From Lanius collurio (lineage: Eukaryota; Chordata; Aves; Passeriformes; Laniidae): a DNA stretch of 64,000 nt. Location of the stretch: assembly GCA_020086605.1 (NCBI GenBank), contig JACBWW010000017.1, positions 22,127,256 through 22,191,255 on the forward strand, read 5' to 3'. Made by a program: the position numbers and the translations under genes. Shown one piece after another: positions 27,149-38,300 of the stretch (positions are counted from its first letter, which is position 1; each line of letters starts with the position of its first letter). Under the pieces are notes generated by a model. The model was not told the origin of the DNA and did not search any database. It worked only from the letters and a program-made list of their open reading frames with translations.

Positions 27149-27297
27149 TCAGCATTCTTTTTCTGTTTCAAATCTATTGTTGGTACCATTACAACCTCCA
27201 TACCAGAACTGGCCACAAGAATTGCCATTCTTGTCATAATGCCATTTCACCATGTAGTTCCTACAATCCCCTTTCATAGGTTCCAAGCATCTTGGAT
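27149..27297 (-). pseudogene. COL28A1: COL28A1 Kunitz-domain exon, stopped at its end
   Basis: After acceptor GCACTTTCAG the exon reads (D)[18 protein letters not shown], then [17 protein letters not shown], then [13 protein letters not shown] followed by TGA. Cysteines 1-5 have Kunitz spacing (C2-C3 15, C3-C4 7, C4-C5 12 residues). C1-C2 has 7 instead of the 8 I recall for human. After cysteine 5 come TGA, GAA, ATC, TGA: the first stop (27149-27151) replaces the next residue and the second (27140-27142) falls exactly where cysteine 6 should be. The domain would lose the C1-C6 disulfide. Arg follows C2, at the inhibitor P1 position. Confidence 0.88.
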
Positions 27298-30059
27298 CTG
27301 AAAGTGCATCAGTAAAATTAGCTGGGATTCTGGGGAGAAGTTGTTATCTTAGAAGTACCTTCTTTAGTAAGAAAAGCATCCTTTTTTTTCTTCTTTCTTG
27401 TAGTGCCTGGCCAAATTCCATTTCCATTAATGACTTACCTGAACAGGCCTAAAATATACAGGATCAGTTGGAAATAAGACTGCCTAATTCCTGATGCACG
27501 AATCAAGCTGCTATTGAAATACCTAAGCATGCAGTTGGTACACAAAGGTATCATCTGAGTCCGAAAATCTGGCTCTGGCTCTGTGTAGTGTCTGTAGACA
27601 GAACACACAGAAATACAAAAAATAAAATCTAAATTACATTGGAAGGGGGAGTGGGGTTTGCTCATGGCTTTTTTTGGTACAGTCCTGCAACCCGGTATCT
27701 GCAGGCAGTATTTATTATTCACTTTTTTGGGTTGTTGCTGCCTGCATTTGCAACACAGCTGGCTGGTCATCTTCAGTTCCACCAAACAAAGGAGTGACAA
27801 CAGGAGTCCGATTTCAGACATGTTATAAACTGGGGGCAGTAGTGATTCTCTGTGAGCAAAGGTGGTCACAGTGAGGTCCTGAGCAGATGGCAGACTCAGT
27901 GTATCTGGATTGTGATGGACTATGCTGCAAAAGGAGCCAAAATCTTAAAATTCTGTCTAGGCTCAAATGCTATAATAAAAAAAGACAGAATTATGCAGGA
28001 AACTTTTGCTAAACAATATGTGAAAAAATATTACTAACAGCAGGTCAGTTTGGACCTTCTTCTAGTAATTACTCAGTATGGTACCATAATTTTCTGACAA
28101 TGAGAGCATAATGAAAAGGCAAAGTAATGCCTTCAATTTAGTCACTAAGCTGAATTCATTCAATTCAAGCAAAATTCCAGTCATTACTTAGTCCGTAATA
28201 CTAATAAAACAAAAACTTGAAGGAATTTTTGAATAAATTAGTGCTGCTTAACATCTAGTACACTCATTGGATATGATCTGACATCTTCAATCTGTCATAT
28301 TTCTGGCTAACAGCCAGTTGCTAATCATTACAATTTTAGAATTTACCTTGATAGAAGTGTTAAGCAGTCAACTCTGCTCTTCAAATTGCAACTATTTTAT
28401 TAAAAATTGCCTCTCTAATATTTTAGTATATTCAAGAAGATTTGCAAGGTTTTTAGTACAGTATAGTACAAATAACTGCCTTAATCAGACATTACCTACT
28501 GAGAAGAGACAGGAATTTGATACTATTCAATATCTTCCCATTTACAGGCCACTACTGACAATGTCAGTTTGAGAAAACTCTTCAGAGTCATTGGAACTCA
28601 GCCTAGGTGAAATGCAAAGCTGCAGACAATTCATCCAATCCTTAAATTTTGCATTTCTTCTCTAGGTCTACAAAAGACTGTTTATATATGATAGCAATTC
28701 AACAATTTAACTATAACCACAGCCAGCCAGAACCAAGTGTATGAGCATCTAATACTATCTGATATTTCTAAGAACCTACCTAAGAATCCTTTTCGGTTCT
28801 TATCACATGCTTTATAAAAAGTCAGAATCTATCCAGGTTTACTTTTATTTTTTCTTAATAATACAGAATGTCAAAACTGACCCTCAGTGTCTCACAGATC
28901 TGTCTAGAGATATTACAAGCCCAAAACCTAAATCAATCACACTTACCAAAGGAGCTCTTATTCTTAGAAATTAACCTGGATTTTGAAAGTGAACTATTTA
29001 ATTATGAATGATATTATATAAACAACAACAAAAGGATTAATAATCCCTAACAATTAGTAAGTGGATAATCTATTGACTCATCCACAGTAAATCAGTAATA
29101 TTTAATTATCTCTAATCTGTATTCAATTAATATTTTAATATCAGTATCATGGTCTGCTAGTAAGTCAGTAATATTTAATTATCTCTAATCTGTATTCAAT
29201 TAATATTTTAATACCAATATCATGGTCTGCCATATCCATTCCATGCAACTGCAGAGGTTTACATATCAAATATTTCAACTAGTTTATCCATCTGGTTATA
29301 AGGGCAAGCAAAGTTCAATTTTTATCATTGACTACTTTAGTAAAGCAATAAAAACACTCTAAAGAGTTAGTGCTGATCTACTACAGAGGTGACAAATTTC
29401 CTAACCCAATACCCTGACAGTGGCTGAAAAATACTGGAGACCTAATAAGGGAACTAAGATGATACACCTGCAGAAAATATTATCTATTAAAGCTCTCCCT
29501 GTCCTGTCTGCCTGTACAGCAGCCCTGTTTTGAAGGGCAGAACCTCAGTGCAGGTCAGGAGAAATTTAAAGCTGGAGAACGAAGAGTAACAAATAAGGAG
29601 TCCTGGAAGTACAGCCCAAAGTGAAACAGCACCAAAGGCTTAATAACTTGGAAATACGGCTTGGAACAACCTGGAAAGTGCATGCCACAACAAGAAGCAT
29701 TGTACTAACAATCAGCTTGCACAAAAATAAATGTCTTATCCACCGTGCACGTGCCTCAATAGAAATGTAAGAGTTTTTACTCACTTCTGAGATTAATAAG
29801 ACTTATAAAAAATGTGAGGATTGTTAGCATTTATTGCAACCAAGAGGCAGTATTACCTTATTTCTTTTCTAAACATTTGTTCTCAACCAGTAAGTTCACT
29901 CTAACTTTAAAAGTTTTTTCCAAACACATTGGTCTAGTAAAATGACATGTTAATTGCATATAAAAGGCGAATGGTGAAATAAAGATGGTAAAATATTTGA
30001 ATTCAAATAAAGACACACATATTTTAAAAACATTTGATAACCGTTACTTCTTTACTCAC
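27298..30059 (-). other. COL28A1: COL28A1 intron before the Kunitz exon
   Basis: AT-rich, about 2.8 kb. Holds the 73-bp tandem duplication at 29087-29232. The 144-codon minus frame at 27435-27869 is intronic and resembles no known domain. Confidence 0.6.
29087..29232. repeat. 73-bp tandem duplication, two copies
   Basis: The stretch at 29087-29159 is repeated at 29160-29232. Each copy starts GTAARTCAGTAATATTTAAT and ends ATCATGGTCTGC plus a few bases. I count only a handful of mismatches (for example AAATC/AAGTC, TCAG/CCAA), so the duplication is fairly recent. It is AT-rich and non-coding. Confidence 0.92.
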
Positions 30060-30247
30060 TGGGTAACCAATTCCTTCTGTAGGAAGCGTATCAGCCTTGG
30101 AAGTAGTCCTTTTGGGTAACTGGCTATTAGCACCTTCCCTGGGAATTTCAGATTCCAGACTTGGAGAAGGAGATAAAACACTGTAATTTCTGGTGTAGAC
30201 TGCGGACTCATTGTCACAGATTTTTGTGATCAGTTTATTTTCAAGAC
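30060..30247 (-). pseudogene. COL28A1: COL28A1 linker exon between vWA2 and Kunitz (itself intact)
   Basis: Acceptor ATCTTTTCAG, donor CCA|GTGAGT, 188 nt, fully open. It begins LENKLITKICDNES, which aligns with the LKQKLFQKIC end of vWA2 in the family, and continues with a Ser/Pro/Glu-rich linker (VLSPSPSLESEIPREG, then TTSKADTLPTEG). Phase fits the vWA exon donor, the split codon giving Arg. The exon alone shows no lesion, but it follows a frameshifted exon. Confidence 0.75.
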
Positions 30248-30963
30248 CTGAAAAGATTAATGAGTTGATGGCATTTTTTAATGGTAATCAAAAGAAGTCA
30301 CAATGATTCAGCACAAGCTCTTAGTGCAGGACTAACCCCAAACCTTTAATCACAGTGACTTGTGAAACACCTTCTTTCATAGTGATGTCAAAATGCAAAT
30401 GACAAGTAATAAAGTAACACAGTCTCTGAATTATTTTATTTTAATACCATGTTATTATTTTAAGAAGAAAAATGAAAAATGAGAGTGAAGGGAAGAAAGT
30501 CTTTACATGTAAGAAGGAAAAAGAAAATGTGGGCATCAGTTTTTTACTTATTTGCCAAAACAAAAACCACTGGTGAATGGGAATACTTTTATATTGAATG
30601 CTAAAGTCTGAGTCAGAGACCTAAGCATAATCCCACTGGAACAAGAACCTTAGCTTGGATTCCTCTTAATGCCTTAAATCCAGACTTAACTTCATTCACA
30701 GTCTCAGCATAGCAAAACAAGTTTATGCTCAGGAAAAGTATGGGCTGGTCTACAATTAGTCTAGGTCTATGTAGGGTTTTTTAATGGGTCATTATATATT
30801 TCCTCTGGATTTGCTCCTGATTTCACCTGTAGCCACAGAATTTTTTCAAGCCACATACATCAAAATACACAATGTCTATCATATCCCATTCCCTTGTGTG
30901 TGGGTGCACCATTTTTACCCTGGAATCAAGGTGAAAGCATAGATTTCTGTAGAAAATAAAAAG

Positions 30964-31652
30964 GTGCCGGGGACAAGGCAGTTTGGGTGATTTCTACAGT
31001 TCAAGGAGCTCCTGAAATGTGCAGTTTATTCACAAGGGTCGTGGGTGCAGGAGCTCTGCTTAAGCTGCCAGCCACAGCTTAGAGCATGCCCCAGAGAGAG
31101 CGAGAGGTAGAGCAGGAGATACAGAGGTAGAGAGTTAAAGTCTAGGGAGTGAGAGAATGAGAGAAAGAGGGAGAGAGAGAGATTGCAAGAGACCTTAAAG
31201 TCTAGTTACATGATATTATATCTCTTCTTATACTGAATATGGTAATAGTACAACATCCAATCAATAGAAGACAGAAATCCTTATAGAATTTACATACAAC
31301 CTATCAAAACTACTACATTACCATACGATGTTACATTTTAACTCCTAAAAACTACTTTCTAAAACTACTATTGTCTTCCCTGCCACGCTGGCAGAGTTTC
31401 TCTGACCCTTGGACTTTTCTGTTTGCTGAAGCATCCTCTTCTTTGCTAAAGATTCTCCTTCAGCTGGCTAGCCCATTGTTTTTTGGTTGTACAGTAACTA
31501 ACAGCTTGGTATCTTATATCTCAAAGCTAGCTTTCATTTCTATTTCACTTACAGGTTTCATATTTTCAGAATCTTTTGCCAAGTAGTCATATTTATAAGG
31601 TTTCCCTATTCTCCCCAACAGTTTCCTTATGGCTTTCCCATCCTCCCCAACA
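30964..31652 (-). mobile_element. Probable solo LTR of an endogenous retrovirus
   Basis: Read on the minus strand it starts TGTTGGGGAG, runs through an AT-rich U3 with a TATAAT-like box (near 31212) and a CT-rich tract, has AATAAA (plus-strand TTTATT at 31025-31030) followed about 60 bases later by CCCCGGCA. This order and the TG...CA ends fit avian ERVK-like LTRs. The right edge is unclear because a 27-bp segment (31611-31637, again at 31643-31669) is duplicated there. I saw no target-site duplication and no internal viral genes. Confidence 0.6.
31083..31190. repeat. GA-rich low-complexity tract
   Basis: Runs of GAGAGA interrupted by AAAGTCTAG, which recurs after the tract at 31195-31203. 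It lies inside the LTR and is probably part of it. Confidence 0.7.
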
Positions 31653-31669
31653 GTTTCCTTATGGCTTTC
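31611..31669. repeat. 27-bp direct repeat, period 32
   Basis: CTCCCCAACAGTTTCCTTAT plus GGCTTTC occurs at 31611-31637 and again at 31643-31669. It duplicates the outer edge of the LTR-like element and blurs its boundary. Confidence 0.9.
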
Positions 31670-32118
31670 AGGAAAAAAAAAAAACAACAAAAAAAATGAA
31701 AGAGTACTTGTAAGAGAGAGTGGAGGGATTCCAAGACTGACAAGGCCCAAAAGAAAGAGAGAGAGTCCGAGATGTTACATCAAGGTGGAAGGAAATCTAC
31801 ATCTCTCTCAGAAGAAACTATGGCCAAGCACAAAAGGACTGTGAAGGAAGCCTGAAGCAATCTCTCACAAAAGAGGAGTATCCCAAAGAAGACCTGGACT
31901 TAGAAAACTGATGTTCGTTGTAGTTTATTGTTTCTGCAAGAGGCAGAAATTTGGCAAAGGTTTCATATGGCCAAATATGATGTGAAACAAGAGCAAGCTT
32001 TATCCAACAGAGAAATAAAAGCTGCCACTCAGTAGGCTGCCTTGCCTGGCCATGGGAGAGGCCAGACTCCCTGACAAGCTTATTTCAAGTTTCCTCTTAA
32101 TGAAATAGTTTCTTTTAC

Positions 32119-32636
32119 GTGAAAGTGTTATGAAGTCATCTATCTGGTAAACGTTTGTCATCGGGGTCTGTTGTGATGAGCTGCATTTCTCCCAGAAAAT
32201 CCTCCTAATGAGGATCAGTCCTTTGAACAATCCCAATGACAAATATCTCAATATCTGTAGCATGGGCCACTCTTACTACAGTACCCAGTTTTACTTTATC
32301 ACGACTGTCCGCTTGTCCATCCGTTATTACAACAGCCACCTGGAATAAATGGATGGCTTCTTGGATAGCAGAACCTGTGTTTGTGCCTTCTCCTAAGTAG
32401 GGCATCTTGTCAACAGCTGATTTCAGGAATTCTTTGCTTCAGAGAAGACACCAGGTCCACTTTGTGGCTGAAGTTGATAACGCTGATGCAGGTTGTAGCA
32501 TTGTTGGCTGAAACCTTGTCAGTGAATGTTTTCATAAAGGTTTTGATAATATTGAAGTTGTCTGGTCCAACACTTTCTGAACTGTCAATGACGAATACTA
32601 GTTCCAGTGGTATTATTCTACATTTGATACCACAGC
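32119..32636 (-). pseudogene. COL28A1: COL28A1 second vWA-domain exon, with frameshifts and stops
   Basis: After acceptor TTTTCTAG the exon reads CGIKC, then [19 protein letters not shown] with the MIDAS DxSxS motif, to [13 protein letters not shown]. There the frame shifts (near 32435) and the original frame meets TGA at 32410-32412. The next frame reads MPYLGEGTNTGSAIQEAIHL and then jumps from FQ to VAVVITDGQADSRDK at 32339/32340, about eight codons shorter than the family. It continues IEIFVIGIVQRTDPH to TAG at 32205-32207. A further frameshift near 32162 leads to NVYQIDDFITLS. The donor C|GTAAAA (phase 1) survives. Four separate defects in one exon are hard to blame on sequencing error. 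Confidence 0.9.
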
Positions 32637-32935
32637 CTAGAAAATACCCATTTCAGATATTTTATGAGAAACCACCTCCAAAACATGAATTGAGCTCATG
32701 CATCAGACTTACAGTCAGTTAAAACTCAGTTAATTAATTAATTTCTAGTTACTGGTACTGATCACAGAAACAGAGCTGGACCAAATTACTTCAGGTATAG
32801 CTCTGGTAACATAGCGAGCATCATTTTCATAGCAGTGGTACCCTGATACACAAACATGAAGAGGAAAAATCCATTCAGTCAATATAAATTCATGGTGTTT
32901 TATCAGAACTACTTTTTCCATACTGTAATGCTTAC
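32637..32935 (-). other. COL28A1: COL28A1 short intron
   Basis: About 300 bases between the REDVIRL exon and the vWA2 exon, with donor GTAAGC and acceptor TTTTCTAG. Nothing else in it. Confidence 0.75.
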
Positions 32936-32972
32936 CACATATTTCATTGGTAAGTCTGATAACGTCTTCTCT
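32936..32972 (-). pseudogene. COL28A1: COL28A1 37-nt exon leading into vWA2 (intact)
   Basis: Acceptor TCTTTTTCAG, donor TGTG|GTAAGC. Encodes REDVIRLTNEIC plus one base that completes Gly with the next exon, giving the family's ICGCGIKC junction. Phase and sequence both fit, so this tiny exon is well supported. Confidence 0.8.
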
Positions 32973-33152
32973 CTGAAAAAGAGTACTAACTTGTTGTGTG
33001 TTCTAGTGTTAAAAATGCTGAAATATTTATTTATTTACAAAAATGCAGGCAATGCAATATCTCATAAAGAGCCTTGTGCAAGATCCCATCACCCATAAAT
33101 ATTTTCCCCAGATAAATTACTATAGCTTCAAATAATTTATTCACATACTTAC

Positions 33153-33188
33153 TGAAAGATCAGGTTCACCTTTTCTTTCCTCACTTCC
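33153..33188 (-). pseudogene. COL28A1: COL28A1 36-nt exon, end of the collagen helix (intact)
   Basis: Acceptor CATTTTCAG, donor TCA|GTAAGT. Encodes GSEERKGEPDLS, where the helix passes into the pre-vWA segment. Open and in phase with both neighbours. Confidence 0.75.
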
Positions 33189-33270
33189 CTGAAAATGTGT
33201 AGAGAGATATAATTAACAATTTGCTTAGTTTCTATTTTGTAAATTTAAGTAAAATGAAAACGTGTTTTAC

Positions 33271-33351
33271 CTTCTGCCCTGGAGGTCCTGGGTCTCCAAT
33301 CTCTCCTTTGGCACCTTTGCACCCTGGATCACCTTTATCTCCATAGTCTCC
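33271..33351 (-). pseudogene. COL28A1: COL28A1 81-nt collagen exon (intact)
   Basis: Encodes nine GXY triplets: GDYGDKGDPGCKGAKGEIGD then PGPPGQK, ending AAG|GTAAAA. All glycines are kept. The acceptor is TTTTAACGTAG, a weak pyrimidine tract. Confidence 0.82.
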
Positions 33352-33578
33352 CTACGTTAAAACAAATGTATTAAATACAGTCATAGCTCCAGTTTTGTTG
33401 ATTGTCAGAGCTGGAAGTAAAGTTCAATGAGCTTTAAAGATAAATTTTCTGGATTTTCTTTTTTTTTTTTTTTTAATGGTTTATCTTGTATGTATTATAA
33501 CGAGAATATCTAAAAGCAGGCTCTCAGAGAAAGCAAAATGGGGAGTAAAAGCATCTTTCAGAAATTTCTACAAAAACT

Positions 33579-33600
33579 TACCTTAGCTCCAGAGGGGGAG
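33579..33600 (-). pseudogene. COL28A1: Possible collagen exon remnant
   Basis: CTCTGGAGCTAAG|GTAAGT gives a perfect donor preceded by Gly-Ala-Lys, but upstream bases no longer show GXY and no acceptor at a sensible distance is evident. It could be the stump of a lost exon, or chance. Confidence 0.3.
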
Positions 33601-35191
33601 TAAAGACATCTATATGCTAATGTCAAGAATATATAATATTTATTGTTCTTTGATTTTCTTGAACTCTATAAACCATGTTTATACTGGACCGATGCTAATT
33701 TAGACTTAGGGACAGATATAACTGCCTCAGATCAGTCACTGTGCTAAAACTCGCACCAGCTCTGCGTAAAAGCCAAATGAAAACCTCTGAGCTTTCAAAG
33801 GGCAAACAAAGAGGCATGCTTGGACTCTTATATCCACTGGAAAATACAATGTTTCACATTTAGAAGAAATTCTGCACTTTTTCCTTCAACTGACTAGACT
33901 TTTTGAGCTCCAAAAAGTGAGAGGGTTCAACATTATGAGACAGTTTTCATATAATGCAGGTATAAAATATATTGTAAATAAGATTCAGACTAAATTAGAC
34001 ATTTTTTTCAAGAAGAAGATTGTGCAGGACAGTTTTTTTACTTCTCTCTGGAAATTACTAACCAGATTACATTTAACTTGAAATTTTAAAGCTTATGAAT
34101 TTGTCTAAATTACTGTCCATTTTGATATTATTCCTCATTATTGCCCAGCCAATGGAATCACACAGGTAACTCCTGTGTTATAGCCTTCACTGTGGTTACC
34201 AGTTTGTTACCAGTTTTAAAGAACCCTTTTGACTCTCTCAGTCTGAGTCTGATCTTATTCAAACTGATGTAAATCTCAAAATTGTACATAGCTCCTCCAC
34301 AGCATTAAGAAAACCAATTTCAACTAAGTAAGGTCTTGAAAGACAGTTCTTATTCTATTTCACAAAATCATAATATCCAGCAAAGGATATTACTTTCCAT
34401 TACCTGTCAATGAATTTAATTTAACATCATCAAAGTTAATGTCAGCACTAAAAATAATGGGAAAGCAAATATGATATGCTGACTGTAGTGGTGGTGATAC
34501 TTTCTTACACTTAAATATGCCAAAATCTGATCTTTTTGGTTCATATGCAAAATTCCCGCTGAACTAAACCATTCCTTTTCAAGTCTGCTATATTAATAGC
34601 AAACAGAAAAGTTTGCTTGGAGAAAAGGCACTTGGAGAAATTTGCATTGGGTCACAAAGACTAGCCAATATACAAGATGAATATGAAGATCAGTGAAAAT
34701 ATTGCAGTAATTATTATAGTATGTGGCATTTGGAATTGAGTGAAAACAGAATTAGGAGGCAGAAATTTGAATCTGTGTGAAAGAGCTTGATATTCACATA
34801 AAAGCTCCCAAGCTGTTAGATGTAAATAGTAAAGTGTAGGAAATTCTCACAATTTTTATAAAAACCAGGAAGTTAATCAGTAAGGAAAAATTCCATCTTG
34901 GGCTTCAATCATTGCAGAAAAAAACAAGTCAAATAAAACAACCCCCTAAAATGACATTAATCGTAAAACAATTCCTTTTTTTGTCAAAGCCTGGCAAATA
35001 AAAGGACATTTTGTAATACCTGAAAAATATCAAAAATAGATGAACACATAATTTTAATAACTTAGAATTATTCTCCTGCTAACAGGTATGACCTCATTCT
35101 AGATCCTACTTTGTAATCTGGTCCTTAATGACCATTAGGATTTTCACAGACTTCAAAGATGACAATGGTTAGTAGGTACCTACCTTGCTAG

Positions 35192-35242
35192 CTAAACAAG
35201 GTAATGTCTTTGCCTTCTGTTTTTCTTCAAAGACCTGTCACA
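35192..35242 (-). pseudogene. COL28A1: Heavily decayed collagen exon (probable)
   Basis: Flanked by acceptor GTGTGACAG and donor AAG|GTAGGT. The only open frame reads VFEEKQKAKTLPCLASK: the X and Y positions look collagenous (EK, LP, LA) but the glycine positions hold V, E, K, T, C and S, several explained by single changes of a GGN codon (TGT, AGC, GAA). At 51 nt it also lacks a codon for whole triplets. Confidence 0.45.
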
Positions 35243-35311
35243 CCAAAAAAAAAAACACAATAAAGGAAGAAAACCTCTTTTTTTTCCCCTTACTTCAAAT
35301 GTAGGACTTAC

Positions 35312-35379
35312 CTTTTTCCAGGAAGGCCATCTTCTATTGATCCCTTTGGTCCAGGAAAAACCTTTATTTCCTTTTTCTC
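35312..35379 (-). pseudogene. COL28A1: COL28A1 collagen exon with frameshift
   Basis: Reads GEKGNKGF in one frame, then after an extra T in a T run (near 35356-35360) PGPKGSIEDGLPGK in another, and ends AAAAAG|GTAAGT. The acceptor is TCTGTTCAAG and fits only if one G of the first glycine is lost or shared. Read through, the frames do not join into GXY repeats. Confidence 0.75.
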
Positions 35380-38300
35380 CTTGAACAGAATATGAAACTT
35401 AACTTTAACTGAAAACTAATGTAAAATCTTTGCTGTTCTCTATTCACATTAGAACACTATGAATCATAGAGAAAGAAAGAATGAAGCACACAAAATTGGT
35501 CTAAGGCTGGAGAAATAAGCAATTGGCTATGATTCAGAACATACATGAGAACCTTACAAATTGTATAAAGAAGAATTTATTCCTGATTAATTAAATGAAA
35601 ATTTGTCATTCCACTGAAAGAGATGAAAGACAAAAGTAACCTCTCAGAGGCTCAGATACTTATTCATCCTGTCTACAAGCCGTAAAATGAGGTCCAAACC
35701 AAAGCTTCTCTAAAAATACACATTCATGATCTCTTCAGGGTAAACTTACTTTTTCTGATCTTAAGTAAATAAGAAGACATCTCTACCCTTCACATTGTGG
35801 AAAGCAGAACACTTTTCTGCTGACACTTCAAAAGAGAGTATCAGTCCAGTTACAAAGCTCAGAATTGTTTATAAGGATTGCTACACATGCCCTGCTGCAT
35901 ATATATACTTTGACTTATATACAGCATATATACTTTGACTTAAAAAGCATGTCCATGCTAGCAGTGTGGGCACGCAATGTTATAAAACACAGCTGTTATA
36001 TACACACAGAAAATTCTTCATAACTTCTGGATTCTAGAAACTTTCTTGCTTTCTTTGATAGGGTAACACAAATATTTTTTATGGATCAACTGCTATATGC
36101 ATTTTAAACACAGCTAGAAGTGATTATATTTCTTGGTACATAAATGCTTCGCCATAATTCACATTACATACATGATTTACTTAACAGCAGTGCCTGGTGC
36201 AGATACCAAAACCAGCTCCAGAGAATGTCAATGAGATCAGGAGCAGTTACCACCTGTATCAAACCTAACTATGAGGTGCAAGTACAGGGTTAGTCTGTTC
36301 TAATTTTCAGTCAAGAGCTCTCACTGTCCCGCCGAAGAATCTTTTACTAATACTTGTATTGCTGCTCACAAAGGGGTCTAAAGGGGTGATACTGCTCATA
36401 ATGGACGGAGAAACACAAAAATGTTTCCAAGTTTATCCAGCCTTCATCCAAGGTGCACTAGTGCAGCAGGACTGATCACTGACTACTCCTGCTGTGCTGT
36501 ATAGGGGCTTATGGATTTCTGCAGGCAGAGAAACAGCTGCACAGTGAACAGCTAAGCCAACCTTCTCTTCCTTGTACCAAGGGCTCCTGGCTCCCATGAG
36601 CTGGGAATTCACCAGGAGTCAGGCAACGAGATGCAGCTCCTCGAAGATGCAGTGCACTACAAGTCATGTCCATGGATGGCTTTCCCTGTCCAAATTCCAG
36701 ATCTGACTGAGATCCTGCTGAGATGACGTCTTTTGCTTGCACAGGGTGCATTGTGGTCTTGCCCTGTGCTAGGGAAAGGTATCCAAGGCACTCCACTGCT
36801 CACATCTTCACTGGAGCACTGCTTTCACAGCCTTTCCCTGTGGGTGCTTCTTGGTCTACTAGCCCAGACTTGGGGAACTAAAAGCTCCGCTTGCCATCAG
36901 GGCTACCTATCCCTGTTAACCAGTAGCCTCTTGCTTCTGCAAGCAGAACTTCCCCTCTCCCCAGTTTCTTACAGCAGCAGCAATTCAGACACCATTATGT
37001 AAATGCTAGAGACTGGAAAACAGTGGATGCGTCAAATTACTGATACTGATACTGACACAGCTGATCCATGAGGGGCATTTCCTGTAAATAGGAAACACTC
37101 TTGAGGTGATGGGAAGCGCAAGGCAGTTTATTTATTTCTGTCATAGGAGCTCACAGTGACTATTTAATCTAAATTCCTTTAAGTCACTTTTTAGCAGGAT
37201 TGTGCTTCTCAGGGCCCTCATTTAGGTATTAATGCAAATGGCTTTTAAACACAGTGAAATATTGTGCCCATTTTTTTCAAGGCTTGCTGTTTAGCGCTGG
37301 GATGGACTATCCTTCCTTCGTGGGTCATCCTACAGCTTCCTGGTTAACACCTCTGCAGGTCTGCAGAGCACATGCACATGAACCAAAATGAGGATAAGCT
37401 GTGTATTCCAGTGGTCATTCACTAGTAATGCATGCCAGACCAAACAAAACTAGATTTATTGCTGCCATTTGTTACTGCCCATTTGACATTGTTAGGATGG
37501 TGTTCAGGCAATGAAAACTGAATGAGACCTACTGTTCTAAGTAAATTCATACCCATACAGTTGACATTTCTCACAAGCACACATGTGAGTTTCATCCTTT
37601 AAAACATCAACTGTGGAACGAAATCCTGCTTCCTCTACTTGTACAACAAGTATCAATCAACATTAGATGGGTTTATCATAGATTCCATAGCAGTACATTT
37701 AGTAAAACCCAAGACATGTACTGTTTTAATTTAAAAATATTTATGGCTTTGACAGTTCAATCCATGTACATAATTAAAATAAAACTTGACCATCAGTGTT
37801 ACCAAAATGAACTGAGTGCAGATCTGAGAATGTCTAGACTGTGGTTTTGAAAGGGAATCAAGTATAAAAAAAGAAGATCTGTGACTATAGCTATCAACAT
37901 ACAGTAACTTGAAAACCAACTCATTTTTGGCATTCCATTCTTACCACATACAGACCAAGATCTCTCTCCATATATAAAAAAATACTTGGAGCAATATTTA
38001 TAGCTCAAATACAGGAGCAGAGTAGATTTAATCTGATGAAGATTGACCAAAAAGAATGCAGTTTGACATGAGAAGAGATAGAATGACAAAATAGACAGAC
38101 AGAAGATCAACAAGCATTAATTTGTGGAGGAAACTGGTGCTACCAGAGCAAGACAGTTGCAAAAGTGGCTCAGAAATAAGCTGTTCCTAAGAATTATATA
38201 AAAATAACCATAATTTTAGAAAGCAATTGTTAAGGGAAGAAAATAGAAATGGCATGACCGATGGTACCTACACAACTTATAGTCTGCTACAGAAACAACA

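Larger units (their letters stand above)
30248..32118 (-). other. COL28A1: COL28A1 intron between vWA2 and linker exons
   Basis: Contains a minus-strand solo-LTR-like element (about 30964-31652), a GA-rich tract (31083-31190) and an A-rich tract (31672-31697). Nothing else recognised. Confidence 0.6.
33352..35311 (-). other. COL28A1: COL28A1 introns with weak exon remnants
   Basis: About 2 kb of AT-rich DNA with a 17-base T run at 33459-33474 and two doubtful exon remnants (33579-33600 and 35192-35242, listed separately). Confidence 0.5.

Noticed and set aside
27435..27869. 144-codon minus-strand frame with many cysteines
   Set aside because: Lies in the intron before the Kunitz exon. Cysteine spacing matches neither Kunitz nor vWA nor another domain I know.
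36509..37002. Pair of opposing open frames in a GC-richer patch
   Set aside because: No domain, no GXY pattern and no paired splice sites.
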